64,000 nucleotides of DNA from an uncultured Pelagibacteraceae bacterium (GCA_902536385.1 CACAWY010000006.1:1-64000); one strand, 5' to 3'. Counted from the first letter of the stretch, positions 18,932-28,842 are shown. Numbers and translations are program-made. Notes: generated by a model from the sequence alone, not told the origin.

Positions 18932-19642
18932 TTAATGAAAGTTATTGATAAAATTTACTAATGAAATCGCGCTTATTACAGCAGTATCAGACCTTAGAAT
19001 GTTTCTAGATAACGTAAAAGGTTTTACAACTCTATTTTGTAGGATTAACTCACGTTCTGCTGGAGAAAAATCACCCTCAGGACCAATTAATATACAGAAG
19101 GATTTAACATTTTTTAGATCCTCGGTTTTTAAGTTTTCTTTTGAATTAACATCAGCAAATAAAATTTTTGAGTTTTCGTTAAAAGTTTGTAGAAAATCTT
19201 TTAATTTAATTACATCTACAATTTTTGGTGGCACAAGTTGATTAGATTGTTCAGTAGCTTCAATAACTATTTTTATTGCTCTATCAATATTTAATTCCTT
19301 AACTTCTGTTCTTTCTGAAACTATTGGAATAATTTTACTTATACCAAGCTCTGTAGCTTTTTGTAAAATATTATCCATTGGAATTTTTTTAACTAAACAA
19401 ATAGCTAGCTCGGTTTTAGATAAATTATTAGCTTCTTTGATTTTTTCTAAAAACCTTACTTCAACTCTATCTTTGTTTAAAAAAATTATTTCGCTTTTCC
19501 ATTCTCCGTTTTTATTAAAAAAATTTAGGTTTGAGCCTCTTTTAAGTCTCATAACATTAACAATATAATGAGTGTGCTCTTTACTTAATAAACTTGTATT
19601 ATTTTCTAGTATACTGTCAGGATGATATAATCTAATATTCAT
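18932..19642 (-). CDS. rsmE: 16S rRNA (uracil(1498)-N3)-methyltransferase RsmE
   Basis: A 236-residue SPOUT-class methyltransferase. The N-terminal PUA-like part includes HYIVNVMRLKRG (about residues 25-36). The C-terminal knot region has LIGPEGDFSPAE (about 182-193) and LSRNILRSDTAVISA (about 207-221), the RsmE SAM-binding signatures. It methylates the 30S decoding region. It is encoded upstream of coxB on the same strand, 51 bp away, and may be a separate unit. Confidence 0.95.
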   Translation of the reverse strand: MNIRLYHPDSILENNTSLLSKEHTHYIVNVMRLKRGSNLNFFNKNGEWKSEIIFLNKDRVEVRFLEKIKEANNLSKTELAICLVKKIPMDNILQKATELGISKIIPIVSERTEVKELNIDRAIKIVIEATEQSNQLVPPKIVDVIKLKDFLQTFNENSKILFADVNSKENLKTEDLKNVKSFCILIGPEGDFSPAERELILQNRVVKPFTLSRNILRSDTAVISAISLVNFINNFH

Positions 19643-19688
19643 TAATATCTATAATATAAACAAATTTTGAAGATATAAAGGAGCTTTA

Positions 19689-19925
19689 ATGAAAAAAGGA
19701 AAAAGAGCTGGAGATTCCCCAATAGGCATTGATGTAATAGAGGGAAAATCTTATTTTTGGTGTACTTGTGGAATTAGTTCAAAGCAACCTTTTTGTGACG
19801 GTTCACATAAGGGAACCGAGTTTATACCTTTTAAATATTTAGCTGATCAATCTAAAAAAGTTTTTTTCTGCTCATGCAAACAAACAAATGATCAACCATT
19901 ATGCGATGGTTCACATAACATTTAA
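19689..19925 (+). CDS. Tandem CDGSH iron-sulfur protein
   Basis: A 78-residue protein with two CDGSH motifs: C-T-C-G-x6-PFCDGSH (about residues 30-45) and C-S-C-K-x6-PLCDGSH (about 61-76). Each follows the C-x-C-x2-(S/T)-x3-P-x-C-D-G-S-H pattern binding a [2Fe-2S] cluster through three cysteines and one histidine. Two-domain CDGSH proteins of this size are common in proteobacteria and are thought to take part in redox or Fe-S homeostasis; the exact role is not known. The HAD gene follows 3 bp later. Confidence 0.92.
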   Translation: MKKGKRAGDSPIGIDVIEGKSYFWCTCGISSKQPFCDGSHKGTEFIPFKYLADQSKKVFFCSCKQTNDQPLCDGSHNI

Positions 19926-19928
19926 TAA

Positions 19929-20591
19929 ATGATAAAAACAAAGGCAGTAGTATTTGATGCTTACGGTACATTGTTCGATGTAAATTCAGCTGCTAAAAAA
20001 TGTAAAGATAAAATTGGAGCTAAGTGGGAATCATTTGCAAATTTTTGGAGAACTACTCAGCTTGAATATACTTGGCTTAGAAGTTTAATGAAAAGACATA
20101 AAAATTTTTGGGATGTTACTGAGGACAGTTTGGATAAATCAATGAAAGTGTTCAATATTGATAAAAATATGAAAAATGAGTTGCTTAGTCTTTACAAAAT
20201 TTTATCTCCTTATCCTGAAGTAAAGGGAGTCTTGGAAGATTTAAAAAAGAAAAACTTCAAACTTGCTATACTTTCTAACGGGACATATGATCTTCTAAAT
20301 GAACTAGTCGAAAGTAATAAGTTAAATAATTTATTTGATGATCTTTTTTCTATTGAAGAAGTGAAAATTTATAAACCTGACCCAAGAGTTTATGAACTAC
20401 CGATTAAAAAATATAAAATTAAATCAGATGAAATTACTTTTTTAAGTGCGAATACATGGGATGTTTCAGGAGGTGGAAACTTTGGATATAATTCCATTTG
20501 GGTAAATAGACATAACTCAGTATTCGATATCCTCGATTTTCAACCAAAAAACGAAATCAACAATTTAACGCAGCTACTTGATATAGTTTAA
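19929..20591 (+). CDS. HAD-superfamily hydrolase, (S)-2-haloacid dehalogenase type II-like
   Basis: A 220-residue HAD protein. The nucleophile motif VFDAYGTLFDVN is at residues 8-19 (Asp10), followed by a helical cap domain, motif II in LSNGT (about 116), the lysine in KPDPRVYEL (about 150) and motif IV region SANTWDVSGGGNFGYNSIWVNR (about 172-193). SANTWDxxGAxxxG is characteristic of type II haloacid dehalogenases. The true substrate cannot be told from sequence. It lies between the CDGSH protein and pirin on the same strand. Confidence 0.88.
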   Translation: MIKTKAVVFDAYGTLFDVNSAAKKCKDKIGAKWESFANFWRTTQLEYTWLRSLMKRHKNFWDVTEDSLDKSMKVFNIDKNMKNELLSLYKILSPYPEVKGVLEDLKKKNFKLAILSNGTYDLLNELVESNKLNNLFDDLFSIEEVKIYKPDPRVYELPIKKYKIKSDEITFLSANTWDVSGGGNFGYNSIWVNRHNSVFDILDFQPKNEINNLTQLLDIV

Positions 20592-20612
20592 ACTTTCATT
20601 ATAAATATTTCT

Positions 20613-21455
20613 ATGTCTCAAATTGAAGTAAAAAAAATTATTAAAGCCTTAAACGCCTCAGATGGTGCAGGAGTAAAATTAAAGAGAAGCATAGGAACTC
20701 CAGAAGCAGATTATATCGATCCATTCTTAATGCTTGATGAATTTGGTTCTGAAAACAAAGATGATTATGTGGCTGGTTTTCCACCTCATCCACATAGAGG
20801 AATAGAGACGGTAACTTATATGTTAAACGGAGAGTTTGAACATCAAGATAGTACTGGGGCTAAAGGTATTATGACATCTGGAGATGTACAATGGATGAAA
20901 ACTGGAAGAGGAATTATTCATTCCGAAATGCCTGCTATGAAAGAAGGTAAGTTATTAGGCTTTCAACTTTGGATTAACATGCCTGCTAAAATGAAAAAGA
21001 ATAAGCCAGAATACCTTTATATTAAAGGAAATGAACTTGGAGAGCATAAAGATAGTGAGAAAATTGTAAAAGTAATTGCAGGTAAATATGAAAAAGCTGA
21101 AGGACCAGAAAAAAATCATAACGTTGATCCTATTTATTTTCATGTAATTTTAAATGAAAGAAAAGAATTTAATTGTAACGTACCATCAGGGCATAACTCT
21201 TTTGTATACTTGTTAAAAGGAGAGTTAAGAATTGGAGAAAGGGATCATAATAAAACAGGTGACTCAAACTTAATTTTGTTAGAGCAAGGAACTAAACTAA
21301 AAATTACAGCAAGCAAACAATCTGAGTTTTTATTCATAGCTGGCAAGCCAATTGGTGAACCAATTGCAAGAGGTGGACCATTTGTGATGAATACAAAAGC
21401 TGAAATACTTGAAGCTATTCAAGATTATAACAACGGAACATTTGCTAAATATTAA
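20613..21455 (+). CDS. Pirin family protein
   Basis: A 280-residue bicupin. The N-terminal cupin has the metal-binding HPHRGIETVTYMLNGEFEHQDS (split over about residues 57-78) and GDVQWMKTGRGIIHSEMP (about 92-109), the pirin signature with three histidines and one glutamate. The C-terminal cupin is more diverged. Bacterial pirins include quercetin dioxygenases and redox-related proteins, and the substrate here is unknown. It is followed 24 bp later by a quinone oxidoreductase. Confidence 0.93.
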   Translation: MSQIEVKKIIKALNASDGAGVKLKRSIGTPEADYIDPFLMLDEFGSENKDDYVAGFPPHPHRGIETVTYMLNGEFEHQDSTGAKGIMTSGDVQWMKTGRGIIHSEMPAMKEGKLLGFQLWINMPAKMKKNKPEYLYIKGNELGEHKDSEKIVKVIAGKYEKAEGPEKNHNVDPIYFHVILNERKEFNCNVPSGHNSFVYLLKGELRIGERDHNKTGDSNLILLEQGTKLKITASKQSEFLFIAGKPIGEPIARGGPFVMNTKAEILEAIQDYNNGTFAKY

Positions 21456-21479
21456 AACTTAAAGTACGTTTCTGTAAAA

Positions 21480-22454
21480 ATGCCAAAATCAATAATTATT
21501 AATAAAAACGGTGGACCCGAGGTTTTAGAACTTCGAGATGTCAAAGTTGGATCGCCTGGACCTGATGAAATTAAAGTAACTAATCATGCGATTGGATTAA
21601 ACTATATTGATACATATCACAGGTCGGGTTTGTACCCCATTAAATTGCCAAGCGGTATTGGACTAGAGGCAGCAGGAAAAGTAGATGAAGTTGGTTCTAA
21701 TGTTACCGATCTAAATAAAGGAGATAATATAGCTTATGCATCAGTTCCTTTAGGTGCTTACTCTCAAGAAAGAATTATTCCAGCAAAGATAGCAGTCAAA
21801 GTTCCTAATGGAATTTCACATGAACTTGCTGCAACTTTAATGACAAAAGGTTTAACAACAAACTATTTAATTACCAAAACGTATAAGCTTAAAGCTGGTG
21901 AAACAGTTTTGTTTCATGCTGCAGCAGGAGGTGTAGGACAAATCTTTGCTCAGTGGGCGAATAGTATTGGAGCAAAAGTAATTGGAACAGTAGGGTCAGA
22001 TGAAAAAATAAAAATTGCAGAAGAAAATGGTTACGTAAGTGTTATCAATTATACTAAAAATGACTTTTCTAAAGAAGTAATGAAAATAACTAAAAATGAA
22101 GGGGTTACAGCTGTATTTGATGGAGTAGGAAAAAATACCTTCCAAAAATCTTTGGCGTGTCTTAAGACAAGGGGAATGATGATTAGCTTCGGCAATGCAT
22201 CAGGACCCTTGGATCCTGTGAACGTTCCCAAAGATATTCAACCTAAAGGTCTTTACCTTACAAGGCCATCAATCGCACAATATTTCACAAACAAGAAGGA
22301 ACTTCAAGCTGGTGCTGACTCAATTTTTGAAAAAATTAAATTTGGTAAAATAAAAATTAGGATTGCAAAAAAATACAAACTTTCTGATGCTAAAAAAGCT
22401 CATGCTGATTTAGAGTCAAGAAAATTACTTGGGCCTGCAATTATAATTCCTTAA
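21480..22454 (+). CDS. qor: NADPH:quinone oxidoreductase (zeta-crystallin-like MDR)
   Basis: A 324-residue medium-chain reductase without zinc-ligand cysteines. The nucleotide-binding motif HAAAGGVGQIFAQWA is at about residues 145-159, followed by G-A-K-V-I-G-T-V-G-S. Other family features are GLEAAGKVDEVG near residue 60, GVGKNTF after 215 and LLGPAIIIP at the end. It reduces quinones with NADPH and likely acts in oxidative stress defence. The stop overlaps the following ATG (TAATG). Confidence 0.92.
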   Translation: MPKSIIINKNGGPEVLELRDVKVGSPGPDEIKVTNHAIGLNYIDTYHRSGLYPIKLPSGIGLEAAGKVDEVGSNVTDLNKGDNIAYASVPLGAYSQERIIPAKIAVKVPNGISHELAATLMTKGLTTNYLITKTYKLKAGETVLFHAAAGGVGQIFAQWANSIGAKVIGTVGSDEKIKIAEENGYVSVINYTKNDFSKEVMKITKNEGVTAVFDGVGKNTFQKSLACLKTRGMMISFGNASGPLDPVNVPKDIQPKGLYLTRPSIAQYFTNKKELQAGADSIFEKIKFGKIKIRIAKKYKLSDAKKAHADLESRKLLGPAIIIP

Positions 22455-22717
22455 TGTCAGACGAAATAATTTCACCTTGCATCAGCATTTGTAAAACTGA
22501 TCCAGTGACAGGCTTTTGCTATGGATGTGCTAGAACAAATGAAGAAAAAAAATTATGGAAGGAAGAAAAAACATCTAATGAATGGAAGAAAGAAAATTTA
22601 AAGATAATTATAAACAGAATGAAAGGTTGGCAATTAGAAACATTCAAAGATTCATATGAGCATAAAAAAAAAGAGGGTATATCCTTATTTAAAAAAAAAT
22701 TATTAGAAAATCATTAG
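22454..22717 (+). CDS. DUF1289 family small cysteine-rich protein
   Basis: An 87-residue protein opening with SPCISICKTDPVTGFCYGCARTNEE. The four cysteines (C-x3-C-x8-C-x2-C) and the following W match DUF1289, a widespread proteobacterial family likely binding a metal. Function is unknown. It shares a one-base stop/start overlap with qor, suggesting coupled expression, and its stop overlaps the stop of the convergent DUF2721 gene. Confidence 0.88.
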   Translation: MSDEIISPCISICKTDPVTGFCYGCARTNEEKKLWKEEKTSNEWKKENLKIIINRMKGWQLETFKDSYEHKKKEGISLFKKKLLENH

Positions 22718-23124
22718 AGGTCTTTTTTCATTGAGTCCATATCACTTAAATGAAATTTTAATGCTTCATTAGAAAGTCTTATCTCTTGTAAAAATAAAAA
22801 TATTGAAAAGATCATACATAGACAACATAATGCAAAACTTAATCTTGCATAAAAAAGAAGGTCTAAATATAAAAGTAGAACTGTAAGCATGTTAAATAAA
22901 AAACCAAAAGCTGAAAAGCCCATTACAAACTTAAGATAATTTGTTCTTTTGTTAAGAACGTGTAGTTGATTTTCCCATTCAGGTGGAACCCTTTTTTCAA
23001 AAGTGTATTGATCATGTATTTTTCTTATTAATGCACTAAGTGTATGAAAACGGTTACTATACATTGTCATCATTAATGGAATTGCTGGAAACATTAAGGC
23101 TGCTACTGTGTAATCTATATCCAT
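22714..23124 (-). CDS. DUF2721 family membrane protein
   Basis: A 136-residue protein with an N-terminal hydrophobic segment (ALMFPAIPLMMTMYSNRF, about residues 8-25), a central amphipathic stretch, and two adjacent membrane helices (about 66-88 and 91-113). The layout and the N-R-F-H-T-L-S-x-L-I-R-K segment match DUF2721. Function is unknown. It stands alone between convergent DUF1289 and divergent ubiA. Confidence 0.8.
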   Translation of the reverse strand: MDIDYTVAALMFPAIPLMMTMYSNRFHTLSALIRKIHDQYTFEKRVPPEWENQLHVLNKRTNYLKFVMGFSAFGFLFNMLTVLLLYLDLLFYARLSFALCCLCMIFSIFLFLQEIRLSNEALKFHLSDMDSMKKDL

Positions 23125-23177
23125 ATCGAATCAAATTGATTATGTAGATAGTGTTTGATATTTACAAGTAGTATTTC

Positions 23178-24044
23178 ATGCAACACATAAAAATTTTCAT
23201 TGAATTGACTAGATTGAATAAGCCCATTGGTTTTATGCTTTTATTTTGGCCATGTGCATGGGGTTTAGCATACGGAAAAAGTTTTAGTCAAATTGAAAGT
23301 AATTTTACATATTTTATGTTTTTATTTTTTTTTGGTTCAGTTTTGATGAGAAGTGCTGGATGTATATTCAATGATATAATAGATAAAGATTTAGATAAAA
23401 GAGTTTCAAGAACAAAACTTAGGCCAATAGCTTCAGGAAAAATATCAGTAAGAAACGCACTTATTTATGTTTTCATTTTGTGTTTGCTAGCACTATGTAT
23501 TCTTCTTCAATTTAATTTTTTAACGATTGCCTTAGGTATGGGTTCTATGATTTTTGCATTTGCTTACCCTTTTATGAAAAGAATTACATACTGGCCTCAA
23601 CTTTTTTTAGGTCTAACTTTTAATTGGGGGCTAATAATGGCTTGGACAGCATTGAATGAAAATATATCTTTAGAAATAGTTTTGTTTTATTTAGCGGCCA
23701 TATTTTGGACATTGGGTTATGACACGATCTATGGGGCTCAAGACATTATAGACGATGAAATTATTGGAATTAAATCAACATCAATTAAATTTAAAAGAAA
23801 TATTAAACAATTTGTGAGTACCAATTACTTTTTGACATTTGTAATACTAATTTATCTTTTTAAAGATTTTATTGGCATAAATTTTTTTACTTTTTTGTTT
23901 ATAATATTTTTTCTAAGTTTAATTTTTCAATTATTAAAATTTGATAAAAAGAAACCAAAAACTTGTTTGATTGCTTTTAAAACAAATAATTTTTCAGGTA
24001 TGTTTTTGTTTCTTGCATTAATTTTTTCAACTCTTAAGCTATGA
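23178..24044 (+). CDS. ubiA: 4-hydroxybenzoate polyprenyltransferase
   Basis: A 288-residue UbiA-type membrane prenyltransferase catalysing prenylation of 4-hydroxybenzoate in ubiquinone synthesis. The two aspartate-rich motifs are NDIIDKDLDKRVSRTK (about residues 63-78) and YDTIYGAQDIIDDEIIGIKS (about 185-204). Length is normal. It overlaps msbA by 4 bp (ATGA) and leads an operon that otherwise makes lipid A and LPS core. Confidence 0.95.
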   Translation: MQHIKIFIELTRLNKPIGFMLLFWPCAWGLAYGKSFSQIESNFTYFMFLFFFGSVLMRSAGCIFNDIIDKDLDKRVSRTKLRPIASGKISVRNALIYVFILCLLALCILLQFNFLTIALGMGSMIFAFAYPFMKRITYWPQLFLGLTFNWGLIMAWTALNENISLEIVLFYLAAIFWTLGYDTIYGAQDIIDDEIIGIKSTSIKFKRNIKQFVSTNYFLTFVILIYLFKDFIGINFFTFLFIIFFLSLIFQLLKFDKKKPKTCLIAFKTNNFSGMFLFLALIFSTLKL

Positions 24045-25783
24045 AATTTAACGAACTTATTATAATATTAAAAAGATTATATAAAGAGTATATAAGAAAA
24101 CATCTTTTCAAGATTTTTATAGCATTAATTTTATCTGTTTTTGTAGCTTTAAGCACATCAAGTATTGCTTGGCTATTAGACCCAGCAGTTAAAAAAATCT
24201 TTGAAGAACAAGATACAACTATGGCATGGTTAATTCCCTTATCAATAATTGTAGCATTTACTACTAAGGGCCTTACTTTATATTTTGCAAGAACAACGAT
24301 AATTAGAGTATCGCAAGAAATATGTGGAGAAATTCAAAAAAAAATATCTGAAAATATTTTGTTTTCGGATATTAAAACATTAGATACCCGCCATTCAGGA
24401 AAATACATATCAAATATAATGTTTGACTCACATCAAGTGCAGCAGTTAGTTGGTGTTGGTGTGCTCAACCTAATGAAAGATAGCTTGACTGCAATATTTT
24501 TAGTTGCCCTTATGTTTTATCAAAATTGGAAATTAGCACTTTTTGCAGTTTTGATGATTCCTTTAGCAGGAGGTTTTGCAAAAAGTTTAGGTAAAAGAAT
24601 TGGTAAAGTGGTTACTCAAGTCGGTGAGATGTCTGGTAAGTTAGCAACAATGCTAGCAGAAATCTTTAAAGCTTCAAGAATGATAAGAATTTATCAAAGA
24701 GAAAATGATGAAAATAAAAAAGCAAATAAGTTAATTGATGATCTAGTTGAAAAAAATATTAAATACAACAGTGTAATGATCAGAGCAACACCAATTATGG
24801 AAACTTTAACTGGAATAATGATTGCAGGATTTATCTTTTTTTCAGGGAAATTGATTTCATCTGGAGAATTAGGTGTAAATAATTTTTTTTCATTTTTAGC
24901 AGCAATGATGTTGGCTTATCAACCCATAAGATCATTAGCTACTATAAATATTACTGCTTACCAAGGCGGGGCAGCTTTTAAGCGAATATCAAAAATAATA
25001 GATAAAAAAATAGAAATTAAAAATGAACCTAGCTTACCAGATTTAAAACTTTCAAAATCCAATATAATATTTGAAGACGTAAATTTTAAATATGATTCTA
25101 CTAATGAAAAAGCATTGAAAAATTTAAACCTTCAAATAGAAGGTGGGGCTATGTCGGCATTGGTAGGTCATAGTGGAGCAGGTAAAAGTACAGTTATAAA
25201 TTTGTTATCACGTTTTTATGACCCTCAAGAAGGAAGTGTCATGATAGATGGATATAAAATAAATGAAGTTAATCTAAATTCTTTAAGAAGAAATATTTCA
25301 TTGGTCAGTCAAGATGTAATTTTATTTGATGACACTATTAAAAATAATATTATATTTGCTAACCCATCAGCATCTGAGGAGGAGATTTTTAAAGCATGTG
25401 AAAGCGCTGCAGCAACAGAGTTTATAGACAGATTGCCAAATAAATTTGACACTATTGTTGGTGAAAACGGAGTTAGACTTTCAGGTGGTCAAAAACAAAG
25501 AATATCTATTGCAAGGGCGATCTTAAAAAAATCAAAAATTATACTTTTAGATGAAGCTACATCATCACTTGACTCCGACTCAGAAGAAATAGTTCAAAAA
25601 GCAATCACCAACTTAACAAAAGGTAAAACAACTATAGTGATTGCTCATAGACTTTCCACAATCCATAATGCTAATAGAATTTTTGTCTTGCAAAATGGAA
25701 AGTTAATAAATTTCGGTAATCATGAGTTCTTAATTAAAGAGTGTATCGAATACCAATCATTATATCAAAAACAATTAAAATGA
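24041..25783 (+). CDS. msbA: Lipid A/LPS flippase-type ABC transporter MsbA
   Basis: A 580-residue half-transporter with an N-terminal six-helix domain and a C-terminal ATPase. Walker A GHSGAGKST lies near residue 370, with the signature LSGGQKQRISIARAI, Walker B IILLDEATSSLD and the H-loop AHRLST following. In this context, directly ahead of waaA, lpxK and an lpxL-like gene, transfer of lipid A-core across the inner membrane is the best role. A related multidrug half-transporter cannot be ruled out by sequence alone. Confidence 0.92.
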   Translation: MKFNELIIILKRLYKEYIRKHLFKIFIALILSVFVALSTSSIAWLLDPAVKKIFEEQDTTMAWLIPLSIIVAFTTKGLTLYFARTTIIRVSQEICGEIQKKISENILFSDIKTLDTRHSGKYISNIMFDSHQVQQLVGVGVLNLMKDSLTAIFLVALMFYQNWKLALFAVLMIPLAGGFAKSLGKRIGKVVTQVGEMSGKLATMLAEIFKASRMIRIYQRENDENKKANKLIDDLVEKNIKYNSVMIRATPIMETLTGIMIAGFIFFSGKLISSGELGVNNFFSFLAAMMLAYQPIRSLATINITAYQGGAAFKRISKIIDKKIEIKNEPSLPDLKLSKSNIIFEDVNFKYDSTNEKALKNLNLQIEGGAMSALVGHSGAGKSTVINLLSRFYDPQEGSVMIDGYKINEVNLNSLRRNISLVSQDVILFDDTIKNNIIFANPSASEEEIFKACESAAATEFIDRLPNKFDTIVGENGVRLSGGQKQRISIARAILKKSKIILLDEATSSLDSDSEEIVQKAITNLTKGKTTIVIAHRLSTIHNANRIFVLQNGKLINFGNHEFLIKECIEYQSLYQKQLK

Positions 25784-25787
25784 TTTA

Positions 25788-27071
25788 ATGCTCTCAATTT
25801 ATAGATTTCTCACATCATTTTTTTATCCATTTTTAATAATTCTCATATATTTTAGAATGATTTTGAAAAAGGAAGATAATCTAAGATATAAAGAAAAAAT
25901 ATTTCCTGGCTACTTCAATCCAAGAAAAAATAAAATTAAAAAACTTATATGGTTTCACGCTGCAAGTGTTGGTGAATTAAAGAGTGTCCTTCCGATAATT
26001 AAAAAAATTAATAATGATAATAAGAATTTAGAAATTTTAATCACTACAGTTACTTTAAGTTCTGCAAATTTAGCAAAAGATGAAATTAAAGAATATGATA
26101 ATGTTTACCATAGATTTTTTCCGCTTGATGTTACATTTTTAATTAACAAATTTATTAAATTATGGAAACCAAGTAAAATTTTCTTGGTAGACTCAGAAAT
26201 ATGGCCTAACTTAATTTTAATTTCAAGAAATTATAATATTCCAATTTCAATTTTAAATGCAAGAATAACTTTTAAAACATATAAAAAATGGATAGCTGTG
26301 CCTAACACTGCAAAGATAATCTTTAGCTCTTTTAATTTATGTTTAACATCAAATGAAGAAACAAAAAAATATTTATTAAATCTTAATGCTAAAAATGTTA
26401 TTTACATTGGTAATATTAAATTCATTACACCTAAATACGAACAAAAATTTAATAGTTTCAACTTAGATAAATTGTCTAACAAAAAAATTTGGATTGCTGC
26501 AAGCACTCATGATGGTGAAGAGGAAATTTGTATTCAGGCTCATTTAAAGCTTAAAGAAAAATTTAATGAAATAATAACAATAATTGCACCGCGTCACATT
26601 AATAGAGTAGAAGATATAAAAAAAATTTGTGAAAATTACGATTTAAAATGTAAAATTTTAAACAAAAATCAAAGCTTTGATGAAGAAAATGAAATTTTTA
26701 TTATTAATTTCTTTGGTTCACTTCCATATTTTTATAAATACGCTAGTAGCGTTTTTGTTGGCAAGTCTACGATAAAAAAATTAATAAAAGATGGAGGACA
26801 AAACCCTATCGATGCTGTCAGAATGGGTTGTAAAATATATCATGGTCCTTACTTTTATAATTTTCAAGAAATTTATGAATTTTTAATTAAAAATAATATT
26901 TCCAAAGTTGTTTGGAATTCTGACGAGCTTTTTAATTATCTTAAAGATGACTTAGAAAATAATAAAAAAAACATTGGACAATTTTCTAAACTAATAGACA
27001 GTATTGGTGAAAAGACTTTTGATGAAACAATGAAAAAAATTAACAAATTTTTAGATGTTGAAACTTTTTAA
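25788..27071 (+). CDS. waaA: 3-deoxy-D-manno-octulosonic acid (Kdo) transferase
   Basis: A 427-residue GT30 glycosyltransferase adding Kdo to lipid IVA. It has an N-terminal membrane anchor (residues 1-24), the catalytic region HAASVGELKSVLP (about 57-69, including the base Glu), VDSEIWPNL (about 134-142), NARIT, and the C-terminal nucleotide-sugar site IIAPRH and GGQNPIDA. ATG is 4 nt after the msbA stop. It overlaps lpxK by 17 bp. CMP-Kdo would be supplied by KdsB, encoded at 50896-51633. Confidence 0.95.
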   Translation: MLSIYRFLTSFFYPFLIILIYFRMILKKEDNLRYKEKIFPGYFNPRKNKIKKLIWFHAASVGELKSVLPIIKKINNDNKNLEILITTVTLSSANLAKDEIKEYDNVYHRFFPLDVTFLINKFIKLWKPSKIFLVDSEIWPNLILISRNYNIPISILNARITFKTYKKWIAVPNTAKIIFSSFNLCLTSNEETKKYLLNLNAKNVIYIGNIKFITPKYEQKFNSFNLDKLSNKKIWIAASTHDGEEEICIQAHLKLKEKFNEIITIIAPRHINRVEDIKKICENYDLKCKILNKNQSFDEENEIFIINFFGSLPYFYKYASSVFVGKSTIKKLIKDGGQNPIDAVRMGCKIYHGPYFYNFQEIYEFLIKNNISKVVWNSDELFNYLKDDLENNKKNIGQFSKLIDSIGEKTFDETMKKINKFLDVETF

Positions 27072-27999
27072 ACCTAAATTCTGGGACTCAAATAATTTAT
27101 ATTTACCTCTACTAATGTATCCATTTAGTTTGATTTTTAAGGTTTCAACTCTAATGAAAAGAATTTTTTCAAGATTATATTTTTCATCAATTCCAATTAT
27201 TTGTGTTGGTAATATTTATATAGGGGGGACGGGAAAAACGCCCACATCGATTCTTTTAGCAAATGATCTGCGAAAAAAAGGTAAAAAACCGGTAATTGTT
27301 AAAAAATTCTACCATGATCATGAAGACGAACACAGATTAATTAAAAAATATTATAATTTTCTTATTCTTAATAAAAATAGGTTAGAGGCTATCAAAGGCG
27401 CAGAAAAAGAAAATTTCGACTGTGTTATTTTAGATGACGGTTTCCAAGATCATAACATACATAAAAATTTAAACATTTTGTGCTTTAATCAAAATCAATT
27501 AATTGGAAACGGTTTCACTTTTCCTGCTGGGCCTCTAAGAGAAAATATCAACTCATTAAAGAAGGCGCAAATCATAATAATTAATGGGAATAAAGACTCA
27601 GATTTTGAAAAAAAAATTTTATCTATTAATTCAAAAGTTGAAATCTTTTACTCTAAATACAAAATTAACAATGTAGATAAATTTAAAAAAAAAAAGATAT
27701 TAGCTGTTGCTGGAATTGGAAATCCAGAAAATTTTTTTCAAACCCTTCGTGATAATTTTTTAGACATAAAAAAACACATTACTTTTCCAGATCACTATGA
27801 TTTTAAAAGAAAAGATATTTTGAAAATTATAGAGATAGCAAAAAAAGATGATTATCAAATTTTAATGACAGAAAAAGATTATATGAGAATTGAGGATTTT
27901 AAATTTAATGAAATTGATTATGTAAAGGTTGATTTAGAAATAATAAACAAAGAAAAATTGCTAAGTAAAATTCTGGAAACTTATGATAAAAATAATTAA
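27055..27999 (+). CDS. lpxK: Tetraacyldisaccharide 4'-kinase
   Basis: A 314-residue membrane-associated kinase of the lipid A pathway. The P-loop variant GNIYIGGTGKTPTS (about residues 57-70) and the DDGFQDHNIHKN stretch (about 133-144) are diagnostic. It phosphorylates the 4' position of the disaccharide before Kdo transfer. It overlaps waaA upstream and the acyltransferase gene downstream by 17 bp each. Confidence 0.96.
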   Translation: MLKLFKPKFWDSNNLYLPLLMYPFSLIFKVSTLMKRIFSRLYFSSIPIICVGNIYIGGTGKTPTSILLANDLRKKGKKPVIVKKFYHDHEDEHRLIKKYYNFLILNKNRLEAIKGAEKENFDCVILDDGFQDHNIHKNLNILCFNQNQLIGNGFTFPAGPLRENINSLKKAQIIIINGNKDSDFEKKILSINSKVEIFYSKYKINNVDKFKKKKILAVAGIGNPENFFQTLRDNFLDIKKHITFPDHYDFKRKDILKIIEIAKKDDYQILMTEKDYMRIEDFKFNEIDYVKVDLEIINKEKLLSKILETYDKNN

Positions 28000-28840
28000 G
28001 CACTTGTTTCAAGCAATATTTATATATCTTTTTTTTATAACAGGCAGAATCTTAGGTATTAAGAAAAGTAGAAAAATATTTGCAAAATTATTTTTCTGGA
28101 TAGGTCCTTTTTTTAAATCTAAAAATATAGTAAAAAAAAATCTTGATATATTTTCTGATCATTCAAAAAATGTAAATAAAAAAAAAATCTATTCTAACAT
28201 GTGGAAAAACTATGGCATGACATTTATTGAATATATTTTTTTAGACAAATTGAGACAAAATAATTCTCATATAATATTAAAAGGTGAAGAAGTTTTAAAA
28301 AAGGTAATTGATGATCAAAAGCCAGTCATATTTGTTTCAGGACATTTTGCTAATTTTGAATTAATGTCCATGGAAATTACAAAAAATAATATAGACCTTG
28401 CAACAATATATAGACCTTTAAATAATATTTTCTTAAACCCTTTAATGGAATATTTAAGAAAAAAATATGTTTGTAATAATCAAATTAAGAAAGGGATTAA
28501 TGGTGTTAGAGATGCAATAGATTATCTAAAAAATAATTGTAGTATTGCACTAATGATCGACCAAAGAGTAAGTGAAGGTGAAAAAATTGAATTTTTTGGT
28601 AAACCGGCTTATACAACTACATTACCTGCGCAACTTGCAATCAAATATAACCTCTCTATAATTCCCGTGTTTATTGAAAGAGATAATAATGAAAACTTTA
28701 AAATTGAATTTATGAATGAAATAAATTCAAAAAATTTTAAAGACAAAGTTGATTTAACAAAAAAATTAAATCTTACTCTTGAAAAAATGATTTTAAAGAA
28801 TCCAAATCAATGGATTTGGACACATGATAGATGGAAATAA
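27983..28840 (+). CDS. lpxL: Lipid A biosynthesis late acyltransferase (LpxL/HtrB family)
   Basis: A 285-residue membrane-anchored acyltransferase. The H-x4-[DE] catalytic motif is SGHFANFELM (about residues 120-129). The family also shows RPLNN (about 146), IDQRVSEGEKIEFFGKP (about 193-209) and the terminal QWIWTHDRWK. It adds a secondary acyl chain to Kdo2-lipid IVA. It is not possible to say whether it is LpxL or LpxM from the sequence. It closes the ubiA-msbA-waaA-lpxK run. Confidence 0.9.
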   Translation: MIKIIKHLFQAIFIYLFFITGRILGIKKSRKIFAKLFFWIGPFFKSKNIVKKNLDIFSDHSKNVNKKKIYSNMWKNYGMTFIEYIFLDKLRQNNSHIILKGEEVLKKVIDDQKPVIFVSGHFANFELMSMEITKNNIDLATIYRPLNNIFLNPLMEYLRKKYVCNNQIKKGINGVRDAIDYLKNNCSIALMIDQRVSEGEKIEFFGKPAYTTTLPAQLAIKYNLSIIPVFIERDNNENFKIEFMNEINSKNFKDKVDLTKKLNLTLEKMILKNPNQWIWTHDRWK

Positions 28841-28842
28841 AA